This document shows positions 52,777 to 60,462 of a stretch of DNA of 64,000 nucleotides, piece after piece. Under the pieces are notes generated by a model. That model was not told the DNA's origin and searched no databases. It saw only the letters and a program-made list of their open reading frames with translations. The DNA is taken from positions 1,364,001 through 1,428,000 of the forward strand of contig NZ_OCMY01000001.1 of assembly GCF_900215435.1 (NCBI RefSeq). The letters run 5' to 3'. The position numbers and the translations under genes are program-made. This DNA comes from Candidatus Pantoea floridensis. Its GTDB lineage: Bacteria > Pseudomonadota > Gammaproteobacteria > Enterobacterales > Enterobacteriaceae. Numbering within the stretch: the stretch's first letter is position 1; every line of letters starts with the position of its first letter.

Positions 52777-52791
52777 ATATTTTTTCGCTAT
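52777..52791. promoter_or_regulatory. Possible Nac (LysR) box upstream of the binding-protein gene
   Basis: ATA-N9-TAT (ATATTTTTTCGCTAT), the minimal Nac-type pattern, centred about 64 bases upstream of the predicted start. The fuller Nac consensus is only partly matched. Confidence 0.3.
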
Positions 52792-52812
52792 CGCATAACA
52801 GGGTTTCCCTCT

Positions 52813-52841
52813 TTTTCGTCTGAAAACAAAGCCGATATAGT
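52813..52841 (+). promoter_or_regulatory. Sigma-70 promoter of the pxp operon
   Basis: -35 TTTTCG (52813-52818), 17-base spacer, -10 TATAGT (52836-52841), predicted start near 52848, 62 bases before the first gene. The weak -35 suggests need for an activator. Confidence 0.5.
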
Positions 52842-52909
52842 CCAGAACAGCGAGAACGCAGGCGCTCCGTCCCGGTGACGCCGTGGTATTCATCATTGAG
52901 GAAGTTCAC

Positions 52910-53749
52910 ATGACCATGAAAAGACCTACCACCATCGGGCTGGCACTGCTGCCGCTGCTGGCTATTTCGGCTGCGCATGCAGACATGATGGCGAACATCA
53001 AATCCAGCGGCGAGCTGAAGTGCGCCGTCTATTCAGACGTCCCGCCCTTCTCTTCTCCGGATCCGAAAACGCGTCAGCTGGCGGGGATGGATATCGATCT
53101 GTGTAACGCGCTGGCGAAGCAGATGAACGTCAAGCTGACGCTGGTGCCCACCTCAGTTGAAGCGCGCATTGCGGTAATCGCCACTGGCCGCGCCGATGTG
53201 CTGATCGCCAACCTTGCCTACACCAAAACGCGCGGCAACCAGATTCAGTTCAGCGATCCCTATTACGTCGCCAAAGAGATGCTGCTGGTCAAAGCGCCTT
53301 TGGCCGATAAGCCGCTGAGCTACTTCCAGGGCAAACGTATCAGCGCCACCAAAGGCACCACCTCTGAGCAGTCGATCCATATCAAAGGCGGCAAAGCCGT
53401 CACCTTCCAGGATTCGGCGTCTGCCTTCCTCGCGCTCGAGCAGAATAAATCAGTGGGCTTCGTCACCAACACCATGACCGGTATCAAAACCATTGCGCAG
53501 GCGAAAAAGGACGGTATCAATCTGGCGATGATCAAGGAACCGATGGCGCTGGAGCCGATTGGTATCGGCATGAAGCGTGACGAACCGGCGTTGCTGGCCA
53601 GCGTCAACAGCAGCCTGAAGGCGATGGACGATGATGGCACCATCGACAAGATTTGGGACACCTGGATCGGTCCGAATACGGAGTACAAAATGGTGCGCGA
53701 AGAGCGCGTGCAGCCGCTCGCCAGTCTGAAATTTGAACCGCTGGAATAA
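52910..53749 (+). CDS. Periplasmic amino-acid-binding protein (ABC transporter, family 3)
   Basis: The 279-residue protein has a signal peptide (LALLPLLAISAAHA, cleavage before DMM) and the solute-binding family 3 fold (GMDIDLCNALAKQMNVKLTLVPTS, the family signature; RADVLIANLAYTKTRGNQIQFSDPYYVAKE). It would deliver an amino acid, perhaps pyroglutamate or a related compound, to an ABC permease. No permease follows; 2 bases downstream the 5-oxoprolinase genes begin. The two permeases at 60463 and 61158 lack a binding protein and are likely partners. Confidence 0.85.
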   Translation: MTMKRPTTIGLALLPLLAISAAHADMMANIKSSGELKCAVYSDVPPFSSPDPKTRQLAGMDIDLCNALAKQMNVKLTLVPTSVEARIAVIATGRADVLIANLAYTKTRGNQIQFSDPYYVAKEMLLVKAPLADKPLSYFQGKRISATKGTTSEQSIHIKGGKAVTFQDSASAFLALEQNKSVGFVTNTMTGIKTIAQAKKDGINLAMIKEPMALEPIGIGMKRDEPALLASVNSSLKAMDDDGTIDKIWDTWIGPNTEYKMVREERVQPLASLKFEPLE

Positions 53750-53751
53750 CC

Positions 53752-54462
53752 ATGCCCGTGATGTCGCACTCTGCGGTCCCGTCCGCCAGCGCCCCTGCGT
53801 TGGCTTGCTCCTCTGACATTAAGCTCTCGACCATTGGCGCACGCGCCTGGCTGGTGGAAGCGCCGGGTGGATTCGATCTTCCGGCACAGCGCCGCATCTG
53901 GTCACTGGCGCGTCTGCTGCACGCCGATGAAGCGATTGAAGCGCTGATTCCCGGCGTCACCAATCTGCTGGTGCTGTTCCGCCATATTCCCCTTGATGAA
54001 AACGCTGTGCGCAAGCAATTGCATGCTGCCTGGGATCAGGCGCAGGCCATTAGCCCGCAGGGAAAACTGATTGAAATTCCGGTGCATTACGGCGGTGAAC
54101 ACGCCACCGATCTTGCTGCCGTGTGTCATCACACCGGATTATCCCCCCGTGAGGTGGTGCGCCTGCATCACCAGAGCGAATATACGGTGTTTGCACTGGG
54201 CAGCGCACCGGGCTTTGGCTATCTGCATGGCTTAGATCCGCAGCTGGCGACGCCGCGTAAGAAAGTACCGTCGCTGAGCATGTTGAAAGGCACCGTCACC
54301 ATCGGCGGCGCGCAGGCGGGCGTCTCGGCGTTGACCGGCCCAAACGGCTGGAACGCCATTGGGTTTGCCGAGTTAACGGTATTTGATCCGCTGGCGGATT
54401 CCCCTGCGCTGATGGCGCCGGGCGATCGTATCCGTTTTCTGCCGCAGAGGATTGAGCTGTGA
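53752..54462 (+). CDS. pxpB: 5-oxoprolinase subunit PxpB (KipI family)
   Basis: The 236-residue KipI/Allophanate-hydrolase-subunit-1 family protein has the characteristic block IEIPVHYGGEHATDLAAVC, HHQSEYTVFALGSAPGFGYLHGL and PRKKVPSLSMLKGTVTIGGAQAGV. With PxpA and PxpC it forms the ATP-dependent prokaryotic 5-oxoprolinase that opens pyroglutamate to glutamate. It has an N-terminal extension of about 25 residues compared with E. coli YbgJ. It overlaps pxpC by 4 bases. Confidence 0.93.
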   Translation: MPVMSHSAVPSASAPALACSSDIKLSTIGARAWLVEAPGGFDLPAQRRIWSLARLLHADEAIEALIPGVTNLLVLFRHIPLDENAVRKQLHAAWDQAQAISPQGKLIEIPVHYGGEHATDLAAVCHHTGLSPREVVRLHHQSEYTVFALGSAPGFGYLHGLDPQLATPRKKVPSLSMLKGTVTIGGAQAGVSALTGPNGWNAIGFAELTVFDPLADSPALMAPGDRIRFLPQRIEL

Positions 54463-55445
54463 TTGAGATCGAACAGAGCGGTGCGCTGAATACAGTCCAG
54501 GATCTTGGACGCTTCAACTTCCGCCACATGGGCGTATCGGTGAGCGGCGCCATGGATGCGCTGGCGCTGCGCGCTGGCAATCTGTTACTGGGCAACGATG
54601 AGAACGCAGCGGCGCTTGAAGTGCAGCTGTTCCCCTTTCGCATGCGTTTTCTGCAGGACAGCAGCATCGCGGTGACCGGTGCCGATTGCCGCGCCACGCT
54701 GGATGGTACGCCGCTGCCGCCATGGTGGGGCTGCGGCGTACGCGCCGGACAGGTACTGGAGCTGCGCTATCCACGCAGCGGCGCGCGTGGCTATGTGTGT
54801 GTCGCCGGCGGGATTGATGTGCCGCTGGTGCTCGGCTCGCGCAGTACCGCGCTGCGCGGCGGTTTCGGGGGTGTTGATGGACGCCCGCTGCAGCGTGGCG
54901 ATCGGCTGGCGCTGGGCGAAAGCCGCGTCCCGCCGCTGCCGGTAAGCGGCATCGGAATTGAGCCGCCGGACAGCGCGCTGCATGCGCATTTTCCGCGTAA
55001 CAGCGCCGGTGACATTCAGCTGCGCGCCATTCCGTCCGGCGAATATGCGCTGTTTGCCGCCGATGCCGCTCGTTTCTGGCAGCAGTCGTGGCAAGTCTCT
55101 AATCAAAGCAATCGTACCGGCTATCGGCTGGCGGGCGCGCCCATTTTCCCCTCTGAAACCATTGAGATGCGATCCTATGGGCTGATCCCCGGCATTGTGC
55201 AGGTGCCGCCGGGGGGAGAACCGATTATCCAGCTGAGCGATGCCAACACCGCTGGTGGTTATCCGAAGATCGCCGGGGTGATCGAGCAGGATCTGTGGCG
55301 ACTGGGCCAGGTGCTGCCGGGTCAGTCGATCCAGCTGATCCAGAGCGATGCGCGCGAAGCGATCGCCATCGAACAGGAAGTGGCACGCTGGCTGAATCGG
55401 CTGCGCCTCAGCTGCCAGCCACTGCGTAGAGCGCTAACCGTTTAA
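54459..55445 (+). CDS. pxpC: 5-oxoprolinase subunit PxpC (KipA family)
   Basis: A 328-residue biotin-dependent-carboxylase-like domain protein (KipA/AHS2): starts IEIEQSGALNTVQDLGRFNFRHMGVSVSGAMD and contains SNQSNRTGYRLAGAPI and VQVPPGGEPIIQLSDANTAGGYPKIAGVI, all family hallmarks. The start codon is GTG within the GTGA overlap with pxpB, showing translational coupling. Partner of PxpA and PxpB in pyroglutamate hydrolysis. Confidence 0.93.
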   Translation: MIEIEQSGALNTVQDLGRFNFRHMGVSVSGAMDALALRAGNLLLGNDENAAALEVQLFPFRMRFLQDSSIAVTGADCRATLDGTPLPPWWGCGVRAGQVLELRYPRSGARGYVCVAGGIDVPLVLGSRSTALRGGFGGVDGRPLQRGDRLALGESRVPPLPVSGIGIEPPDSALHAHFPRNSAGDIQLRAIPSGEYALFAADAARFWQQSWQVSNQSNRTGYRLAGAPIFPSETIEMRSYGLIPGIVQVPPGGEPIIQLSDANTAGGYPKIAGVIEQDLWRLGQVLPGQSIQLIQSDAREAIAIEQEVARWLNRLRLSCQPLRRALTV

Positions 55446-55466
55446 TCCGCACAAGGAACCCTAAGC

Positions 55467-56237
55467 ATGAAGATTGATGTCAATTCCGATATGGGTGAAG
55501 GCTTCGGCGTTTATCAGCTGTGCGATGACGCCGCGCTGATGCAAGTGGTGTCATCGGCCAATATTGCCTGCGGCTTCCACGCAGGCGATCCGGCGATCAT
55601 GACCAACATGGTGCGGCTGGCGAAACAGCATGGCGTCGGCATTGGCGCACATCCAGGGCTGCCCGATCGTCAGGGTTTTGGCCGCCGCGAGCTGCCATTT
55701 AGCAGCGAAGAGATTTGCCAGCAGGTGGCGTATCAGCTCGGTGCACTTACGGCGATTGCCCGCGCGGAAGGCACGCACGTGTCGCACCTAAGCTTCCACG
55801 CCGCGATGGGCAACCTCGTCAACCGCGACGCCGCGCTGGCGCAACAGGTGATGGAATTAGTGGCGCGCATCAATAGCGATCTGATCGTCTTTGCTCAACC
55901 TGATACGCTCATCGAAGCCGCCGCGCAGGCCGCAGGCCTGAAAACGCTCACGCTATTTCTGGCGGACCGCGCTTATGACGCGCAAGGTCTTCTGGTGCCA
56001 CGCGGCATTGCCGGTGCGGTGATCAAAGAGGAAGCCGCGCTGCGCGCCCGCGTGCGTCAGTTTTTGCAGCACGGCACGGTCACGACGATAGAAAACGAGG
56101 AGATTGCCATACGCGCGCGTTCGATTCTGGTTCACAGCGACACGCCCGGTTCACTGACGCTCGCCACCATTGTGCGCAGCGAAATTGAAGCCAGCGGCCA
56201 TCAGGTCGCCCCGGCCGCGCAAGTGTTAGCGCAATAA
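55467..56237 (+). CDS. pxpA: 5-oxoprolinase subunit PxpA (LamB/YcsF family)
   Basis: The 256-residue protein starts MKIDVNSDMGEGFGVY, the invariant LamB/YcsF N-terminus, and shows SSANIACGFHAGDP and GAHPGLPDRQGFGRREL. It is the third subunit of the ATP-dependent 5-oxoprolinase. It follows pxpC by 21 bases with an AAGGAA ribosome site. The operon order SBP-pxpB-pxpC-pxpA ends here at a REPIN. Confidence 0.95.
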   Translation: MKIDVNSDMGEGFGVYQLCDDAALMQVVSSANIACGFHAGDPAIMTNMVRLAKQHGVGIGAHPGLPDRQGFGRRELPFSSEEICQQVAYQLGALTAIARAEGTHVSHLSFHAAMGNLVNRDAALAQQVMELVARINSDLIVFAQPDTLIEAAAQAAGLKTLTLFLADRAYDAQGLLVPRGIAGAVIKEEAALRARVRQFLQHGTVTTIENEEIAIRARSILVHSDTPGSLTLATIVRSEIEASGHQVAPAAQVLAQ

Positions 56238-56261
56238 CCCGAAATTTGTACATGGTATTTC

Positions 56262-56310
56262 GTAGGGTGCGCATTTATGCGCACCTGGTCGCCATGAATG
56301 GCGACCCTAC
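56262..56310. repeat. REPIN (two inverted GTAG-type REPs)
   Basis: The left REP begins GTAG with stem GGTGCGCAT/ATGCGCACC; the right REP is inverted and ends CTAC with stem GTCGCCAT/ATGGCGAC. Both share the GTAGGG terminus, so the 49-base unit is a REP doublet. It lies between the convergent ends of pxpA and the aminotransferase gene. Confidence 0.85.
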
Positions 56311-56350
56311 GAGGTGATAGGTAGTGTCGTCATACATGACGACCAGGACA

Positions 56351-57553
56351 TTAAACGCAACCTTCGCAAAACGCCGCTATGCGATCGCATCCCGTCTCTA
56401 ATCGTTCCATGCTCGTTGCATACGACAACCGAATAAACGGACTCATACCGTACGCCGCGCCCTGCACTGTCACCACGTGCTGCTCCTCAATTAACGCCAG
56501 CACAAAATCCGCGTCATTCGCGATCAGCCGACCACCGGCGCTGGTTTTGCCAAGGTATCCGGCGATATTGACGAACAGATAAAACGCCCCCTGCGGCTTG
56601 TGGCAGCGCAGACCATCAATCGAGGTCAGACGCTCCAGCACGTAGTCACGGCGCTCACGATAGATATGTGCACGCTCCTGCAACAGATCCTGTGGACCTG
56701 CCAGCACCGCCACCGCTGCCGCCTGCGTTAAGGTACAGACGCCGCCGCTGTTCTGCGTATTAACGTTGCTCATCGCGTAAATCAACGGCGCCGGACCGCC
56801 ACAGAAGCCCAGGCGCCAGCCGGTCATCGAATAGGCTTTCGACACGCCATTCACCGTCAGCACGCGGTCAAACAGGCGCGGCTCAACCTGCGCCAGCGTG
56901 TAGAAGCGCACCTCGTCATAAATCAGGTGCTCATAGATATCGTCGGTCATGATCCACACCTGCGGATGGCGCAGCAGCACCTCGCCCAGCGCTTGCAGCT
57001 CCGCTTTGGTCGCCACCGAACCGGTTGGGTTACTCGGATAGTTGAGCAGCAGCCATTTGGTCTTGTCGGTGATGGCGACATCGAGATCGGCAGGCAGCGG
57101 TTTAAAGCCGTTCTCCTGCGCACATGGCAGCGCCACCGGAATGCCACCAGCGAATTTGACGATATCGGCATAGCTGATCCATGACGGCGTGGGGATCACC
57201 ACTTCGTCGCCCGGATTGATGGTCGCCATGATGGCGTTAAAGATGATCTGCTTGGCGCCACCGGCGGTGAGGATCTGGCTGACGTCATAATCCAGCTGAT
57301 TATCGCGTTTGAATTTCAGCTGGATCGCCTTGCGCAGCGCAGGGGTGCCATCCGTGGGCGGATAGCGCGTATCGCCGCCGCGCGCAGCGGCGTAAGCCGC
57401 TTCAATCGCATGCGGCGGCGTGGGGAAATCGGGTTCGCCAGTGGAAAGCGCTACCACATCAATCCCCTGCGCGGCGAGATCGCGCGCTTTTTGGGTCATG
57501 GCAACGGAGGCAGAAACGGTGACATTCTTTAATCTATCGGCTATCTCGGGCAT
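56351..57553 (-). CDS. PLP-dependent class I/II aminotransferase (aspartate aminotransferase-like)
   Basis: The 400-residue fold-type I enzyme resembles the Ib aspartate aminotransferases: STGEPDFPTP near residue 37, AGGAKQIIFNA, LLNYPSNPTGSV (Asn-Pro-Thr-Gly), Tyr in DDIYEHLIYD, and the PLP-lysine motif VNGVSKAYSMTGWRLGF near residue 237. Arg in FIRLSYAT binds the substrate carboxylate. It probably transaminates an amino acid to 2-oxoglutarate. It is divergent from the Nac-like gene, on the other side of the NtrC-type site. Confidence 0.88.
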   Translation of the reverse strand: MPEIADRLKNVTVSASVAMTQKARDLAAQGIDVVALSTGEPDFPTPPHAIEAAYAAARGGDTRYPPTDGTPALRKAIQLKFKRDNQLDYDVSQILTAGGAKQIIFNAIMATINPGDEVVIPTPSWISYADIVKFAGGIPVALPCAQENGFKPLPADLDVAITDKTKWLLLNYPSNPTGSVATKAELQALGEVLLRHPQVWIMTDDIYEHLIYDEVRFYTLAQVEPRLFDRVLTVNGVSKAYSMTGWRLGFCGGPAPLIYAMSNVNTQNSGGVCTLTQAAAVAVLAGPQDLLQERAHIYRERRDYVLERLTSIDGLRCHKPQGAFYLFVNIAGYLGKTSAGGRLIANDADFVLALIEEQHVVTVQGAAYGMSPFIRLSYATSMERLETGCDRIAAFCEGCV

Positions 57554-57986
57554 GAGTTAATCCTGGCTCAGTGTCAGCATGAACGGTCCGCAGCAAGCCG
57601 CAGACACGACGTTTAACAGAGAATAGGTTTTTGCCCGAAGCGGCGGTTAATAGTGCTTTGTTGTGGTGATATAACACAAAGCGATGACTGAACCGACCGC
57701 ACACTTTTGCCATAAAGGTCGCGCGCCTGATAGGAAAATGGGCGGCAGGTCACGCGCCAGCGCCTGACGCAATGTTAATAGAGTGTTACTTTTAGGGGCT
57801 GATTACCGTGCGCACCGGCAGGTTGATACCGCCCATCATCGACAAATCTAATGGGTAATTCGCACCATACCAGTGCACAGGTGGCTGTTCAGCACGCGCC
57901 GTCACGGCGACTCGTCAACTCAGCACCAGCCTTAGGAGGCACTGTGGCTCTACCCTCCTGTCTGAGTTCTATCGCGAAAGCTTATT
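57554..57986. promoter_or_regulatory. Aminotransferase-nac divergent control region
   Basis: The 485-base gap between the divergent aminotransferase and nac-like genes has no credible open frame. The nac side carries an NtrC-type palindrome and a sigma-54 promoter (separate entries). The aminotransferase promoter was not clearly identified; TATATC-like sequence near 57667-57672 on the minus strand is a weak candidate. Confidence 0.45.
57862..57876. promoter_or_regulatory. NtrC-type enhancer site
   Basis: GCACCATACCAGTGC matches the NtrC pattern GCAC-N7-GTGC exactly and the fuller TGCACC-N5-GGTGCA at ten of twelve bases. Its centre is about 145 bases upstream of the start expected for the sigma-54 promoter, a usual enhancer distance. 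Confidence 0.65.
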
Positions 57987-58004
57987 TTGGCATCAACTTT
58001 GCTT
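57987..58004 (+). promoter_or_regulatory. Sigma-54 promoter of the nac-like gene
   Basis: TTGGCA-N6-TTGCT with GG (57989-57990) and GC (58001-58002) separated by exactly 10 bases, the diagnostic -24/-12 spacing. Transcription would start near 58014, 26 bases before the ATG. Confidence 0.75.
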
Positions 58005-58039
58005 AATAACCGATATGCGTTCTGTAGGAGGAAGTGTCC

Positions 58040-58963
58040 ATGAATCTTCGTCGCCTCAAGTACTTTGTTAAAATTGTTGATGTAGGTAGCCTGACTCAGG
58101 CCGCCGATATTTTGCATATTGCCCAACCTGCGCTCAGCCAGCAGCTGGCTACGCTGGAAGGGGAAGTGAATCAGCAACTGCTCATTCGTACCAAGCGCGG
58201 CGTGACGCCGACCGAAGCGGGTAAAACGCTCTATTCCCACGCGCAGGCCATTTTGCGCCAGTGCGAGCAGGCACAAAGCGCCATTGAGCTGGTGGGCGCG
58301 TCGCTGAGCGGCAGCGTTTCGGTCGGCTTAGCGCCGGGCACCGCTGCGCAAAATCTTGCCCTGCCGCTGATGATGGAAGTGCAGCAGCAGCATCCCGGCA
58401 TTGTGCTCTATTTCAATGAGAACTTCGGCACCACGCTGAGCGAGCTGATCATGAACGGCCGCATGGACATGGCGGTGATTTACGATCATCGCACCATCCA
58501 CGGGCTGCGCTTTATGCCGCTGATGAAAGAGGATCTCTACTTCGTCTGTCCATTCAGCCTCGCGCAGCCGGTAAAAGAGATCCCGCTGGCGCAGGTAGCG
58601 CAGTACGATCTGTTCCTGCCGCGCGTCTACAACATCATGCGCAAAGTGCTCGACGATGCCTTTGTGCATAACAATCTGCAGTATCGCGTGAAATGCGAGA
58701 TCGAATCACAAACGACGCTGAATGCCGCGCTCAGCGCCGGTCTCGGCACCACCATCATGCCGGAATCCGCCGCCCGGGCGATGCTGAAAAGCGGCGATGC
58801 GTGGATGGCGAAGATCGTCGATCCGGATGTGCAGGTTTCGCTGTCGTTCTGCATGTCGGATCACCTGCCGCTGTCGCAGCCGGCTGAAGCGGTGAAATCA
58901 ATCCTGCTGTCGCTGATGTCACGCCGCAACGTCGAGAATTATCCGCTGACGCTGGTGGGATAA
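58040..58963 (+). CDS. nac: Nac-like LysR-family nitrogen-assimilation regulator
   Basis: The 307-residue LysR protein starts MNLRRLKYFVKIVDVGSLTQ, and its helix-turn-helix and linker (to about residue 90, including QQLLIRTKRGVTPTEAGK) are nearly the same as Nac. The effector domain is more divergent (about residue 95 onward), so a paralogue cannot be excluded. Nac couples sigma-54-dependent nitrogen signals to sigma-70 promoters of nitrogen-scavenging genes and needs no co-effector. The ATG at 58040 has a GGAGG site; the GTG at 58034 is inside that spacing. The sigma-54 promoter upstream supports the assignment. Confidence 0.8.
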   Translation: MNLRRLKYFVKIVDVGSLTQAADILHIAQPALSQQLATLEGEVNQQLLIRTKRGVTPTEAGKTLYSHAQAILRQCEQAQSAIELVGASLSGSVSVGLAPGTAAQNLALPLMMEVQQQHPGIVLYFNENFGTTLSELIMNGRMDMAVIYDHRTIHGLRFMPLMKEDLYFVCPFSLAQPVKEIPLAQVAQYDLFLPRVYNIMRKVLDDAFVHNNLQYRVKCEIESQTTLNAALSAGLGTTIMPESAARAMLKSGDAWMAKIVDPDVQVSLSFCMSDHLPLSQPAEAVKSILLSLMSRRNVENYPLTLVG

Positions 58964-59071
58964 GACCCGCTTATTGCCGTAAAGCGAAACCCTCTTACTG
59001 CCCGTTGAACGAACGCGCTAGATTACGATTTTGCCCGCACCGGCGGGCATGTTCGCTTTGACGGGACGTTT

Positions 59072-59503
59072 ATGGATAAAACCGCAATACCGCTGCCAAC
59101 GCTGCGCGCCCTGGCGCGCAAGATGCAAACCGCCGGGTTGAGCAGTCTGGCGCTCGATGGTAAGCACTGGTCGGTGCGGTTAACCTTTGCCGCCACGCCG
59201 TCCGCGCCGTCGCCCGTATCCGCGATGGTTCCCTCCCCGGAAATTTCCCTCATAACACAACGTATCGGCGCACCGATGCCCGGCACGCTGCTGCGCCGTC
59301 ATCCGCAGAGCCAGCAAGATTTTGTGGCGGTCGACCAATGGGTGCAGGCCGGTGACATCGTGGCGCTGGTACAGGTTGGGCCGCTGTATGTGCCGGTACG
59401 CAGCCCCACCAACGGCACGATCCGGTCGCTCACGGCTGAACATCTTTCTGCGGTGGAATATGACGAGGGAATTCTGACGCTTGAGCCGCATCGGTCGCCA
59501 TGA
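59072..59503 (+). CDS. BCCP-like protein lacking the biotinylated lysine
   Basis: A 143-residue protein whose C-terminal half (residues about 66-138: APMPGTLLRRHPQSQQDF, VQAGDIVALV, NGTIRSL, VEYDEGILTLEP) follows the acetyl-CoA carboxylase biotin carboxyl carrier fold. Where BCCP has EAMKM, this has QVGPL: the lysine is replaced by proline, so it cannot be biotinylated. The family often occurs near pxpABC-type clusters; the role is unknown. The last four codons and stop lie inside a REP element. Confidence 0.7.
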   Translation: MDKTAIPLPTLRALARKMQTAGLSSLALDGKHWSVRLTFAATPSAPSPVSAMVPSPEISLITQRIGAPMPGTLLRRHPQSQQDFVAVDQWVQAGDIVALVQVGPLYVPVRSPTNGTIRSLTAEHLSAVEYDEGILTLEPHRSP

Positions 59504-59517
59504 ATGGCAACCCTACG
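59493..59517. repeat. Inverted GTAG-type REP overlapping a stop codon
   Basis: The copy runs on the minus strand and ends CCCTACG; one stem base differs (GGCAAC instead of GGCGAC). It contains the stop codon TGA (59501-59503) of the preceding gene. A degenerate partial REP (59520-59531) follows. Confidence 0.75.
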
Positions 59518-59550
59518 ACGTAGGGTGCGCATGTAGGTGTAATGGCGTTC

Positions 59551-59577
59551 GTAGGGTGCGCATTCATGCGCACCTGG
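59551..59577. repeat. GTAG-type REP element
   Basis: Intact copy beginning GTAGGG with stem GGTGCGCAT/ATGCGCACC. Together with the element at 59493 it forms a disturbed REPIN-like cluster. Confidence 0.8.
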
Positions 59578-59629
59578 GGCAGCAGCACAGCGTTATAAGG
59601 GGCGCTTATCGCCTCAAAATTTTTATGTC

Positions 59630-59648
59630 TTATGCCCTTGCGGCATAA
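59630..59648. promoter_or_regulatory. Inverted repeat upstream of the SDR-transporter operon
   Basis: TTATGCC-CTTGC-GGCATAA, a perfect 7-base inverted repeat 40 bases before the SDR start. The T-N11-A spacing within it fits a LysR-type site, so it may be an operator; no factor is assigned. Confidence 0.4.
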
Positions 59649-59687
59649 CTGCATACAGTCAAAAGACGACAATACGAGGAGAAGCTG

Positions 59688-60440
59688 ATGCCATTTTCAG
59701 ATTATAAAACCGCACTGGTGACCGGTGCATCTGCCGGAATGGGCGAAGCGATTGTTGAGCGTTTGTGCCAGGAGGGTATTACCGTGCACGCGGTGGCGCG
59801 CCGTAAAGAGCAGCTGGCGGCCCTGGCCGATCGTACCGGTTGCATCCCACACGCCATCGACGTCAGCGACGTCAGCGCGCTCACCGCACTCTGCAACGAT
59901 CTCGAAATCGACATTTTGGTCAACAACGCGGGCTTATCGCACCCGGGTTCCATCCTCGAGGCGGACGAAAACGTGATTGAAACCCAGGTCGACGTCAATT
60001 TGCGCGCGGTACTGCATCTGTGCCGTCTGCTGGTGCCGGGTATGGTAGCGCGCGATCGTGGCCACGTTTTCAACATCACCTCGATTGCCGCCATCTACAA
60101 CTTCAACGGCAACTCGGTCTATCACGCCACCAAAGCCGGTGTGCACGCCCTTTCGCGCCAGCTGCGCGTGGATTGCTACGGCAAACGCGTGCGCATCACC
60201 GAAATCTGTCCGGGCCGCGTCGCCACTGATATTTTCGGCAATGTATCCGGCGATCATGAAGAGGCGCGTCGCCGCTTTATTGATGGCTTTGAGCTGCCGC
60301 AGGCGAAAGATATCGCCGATTGCGTCGCTTTCGCGCTCGCCGCACCGCTGGCGGTGAATATCGGCAATATCGAAATCACCCCAACGCTGCAGGTGCCGGG
60401 CGGCCTTTCCACTATGCGACCGGGCGACCACAGCGCCTAG
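59688..60440 (+). CDS. Short-chain dehydrogenase/reductase
   Basis: The 250-residue SDR has the coenzyme motif TGASAGMG (residues 13-20), NNAG near residue 79, catalytic Ser (NITSIAA), and YHATK (Tyr-x-x-x-Lys). Arg-Arg after the second strand (AVARRKE) suggests NADP(H). The substrate is unknown; closest in pattern to the YdfG/serine 3-dehydrogenase group, which oxidise beta-hydroxy acids. First gene of an operon with two permeases and an ATPase. Confidence 0.85.
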   Translation: MPFSDYKTALVTGASAGMGEAIVERLCQEGITVHAVARRKEQLAALADRTGCIPHAIDVSDVSALTALCNDLEIDILVNNAGLSHPGSILEADENVIETQVDVNLRAVLHLCRLLVPGMVARDRGHVFNITSIAAIYNFNGNSVYHATKAGVHALSRQLRVDCYGKRVRITEICPGRVATDIFGNVSGDHEEARRRFIDGFELPQAKDIADCVAFALAAPLAVNIGNIEITPTLQVPGGLSTMRPGDHSA

Positions 60441-60462
60441 CCTGCGATGATGAGGTAACAGT

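Noticed and set aside
57812..57826. Second NtrC site upstream of the nac-like gene
   Set aside because: Only the left half-site GCACC is present; the right half lacks GTGC.
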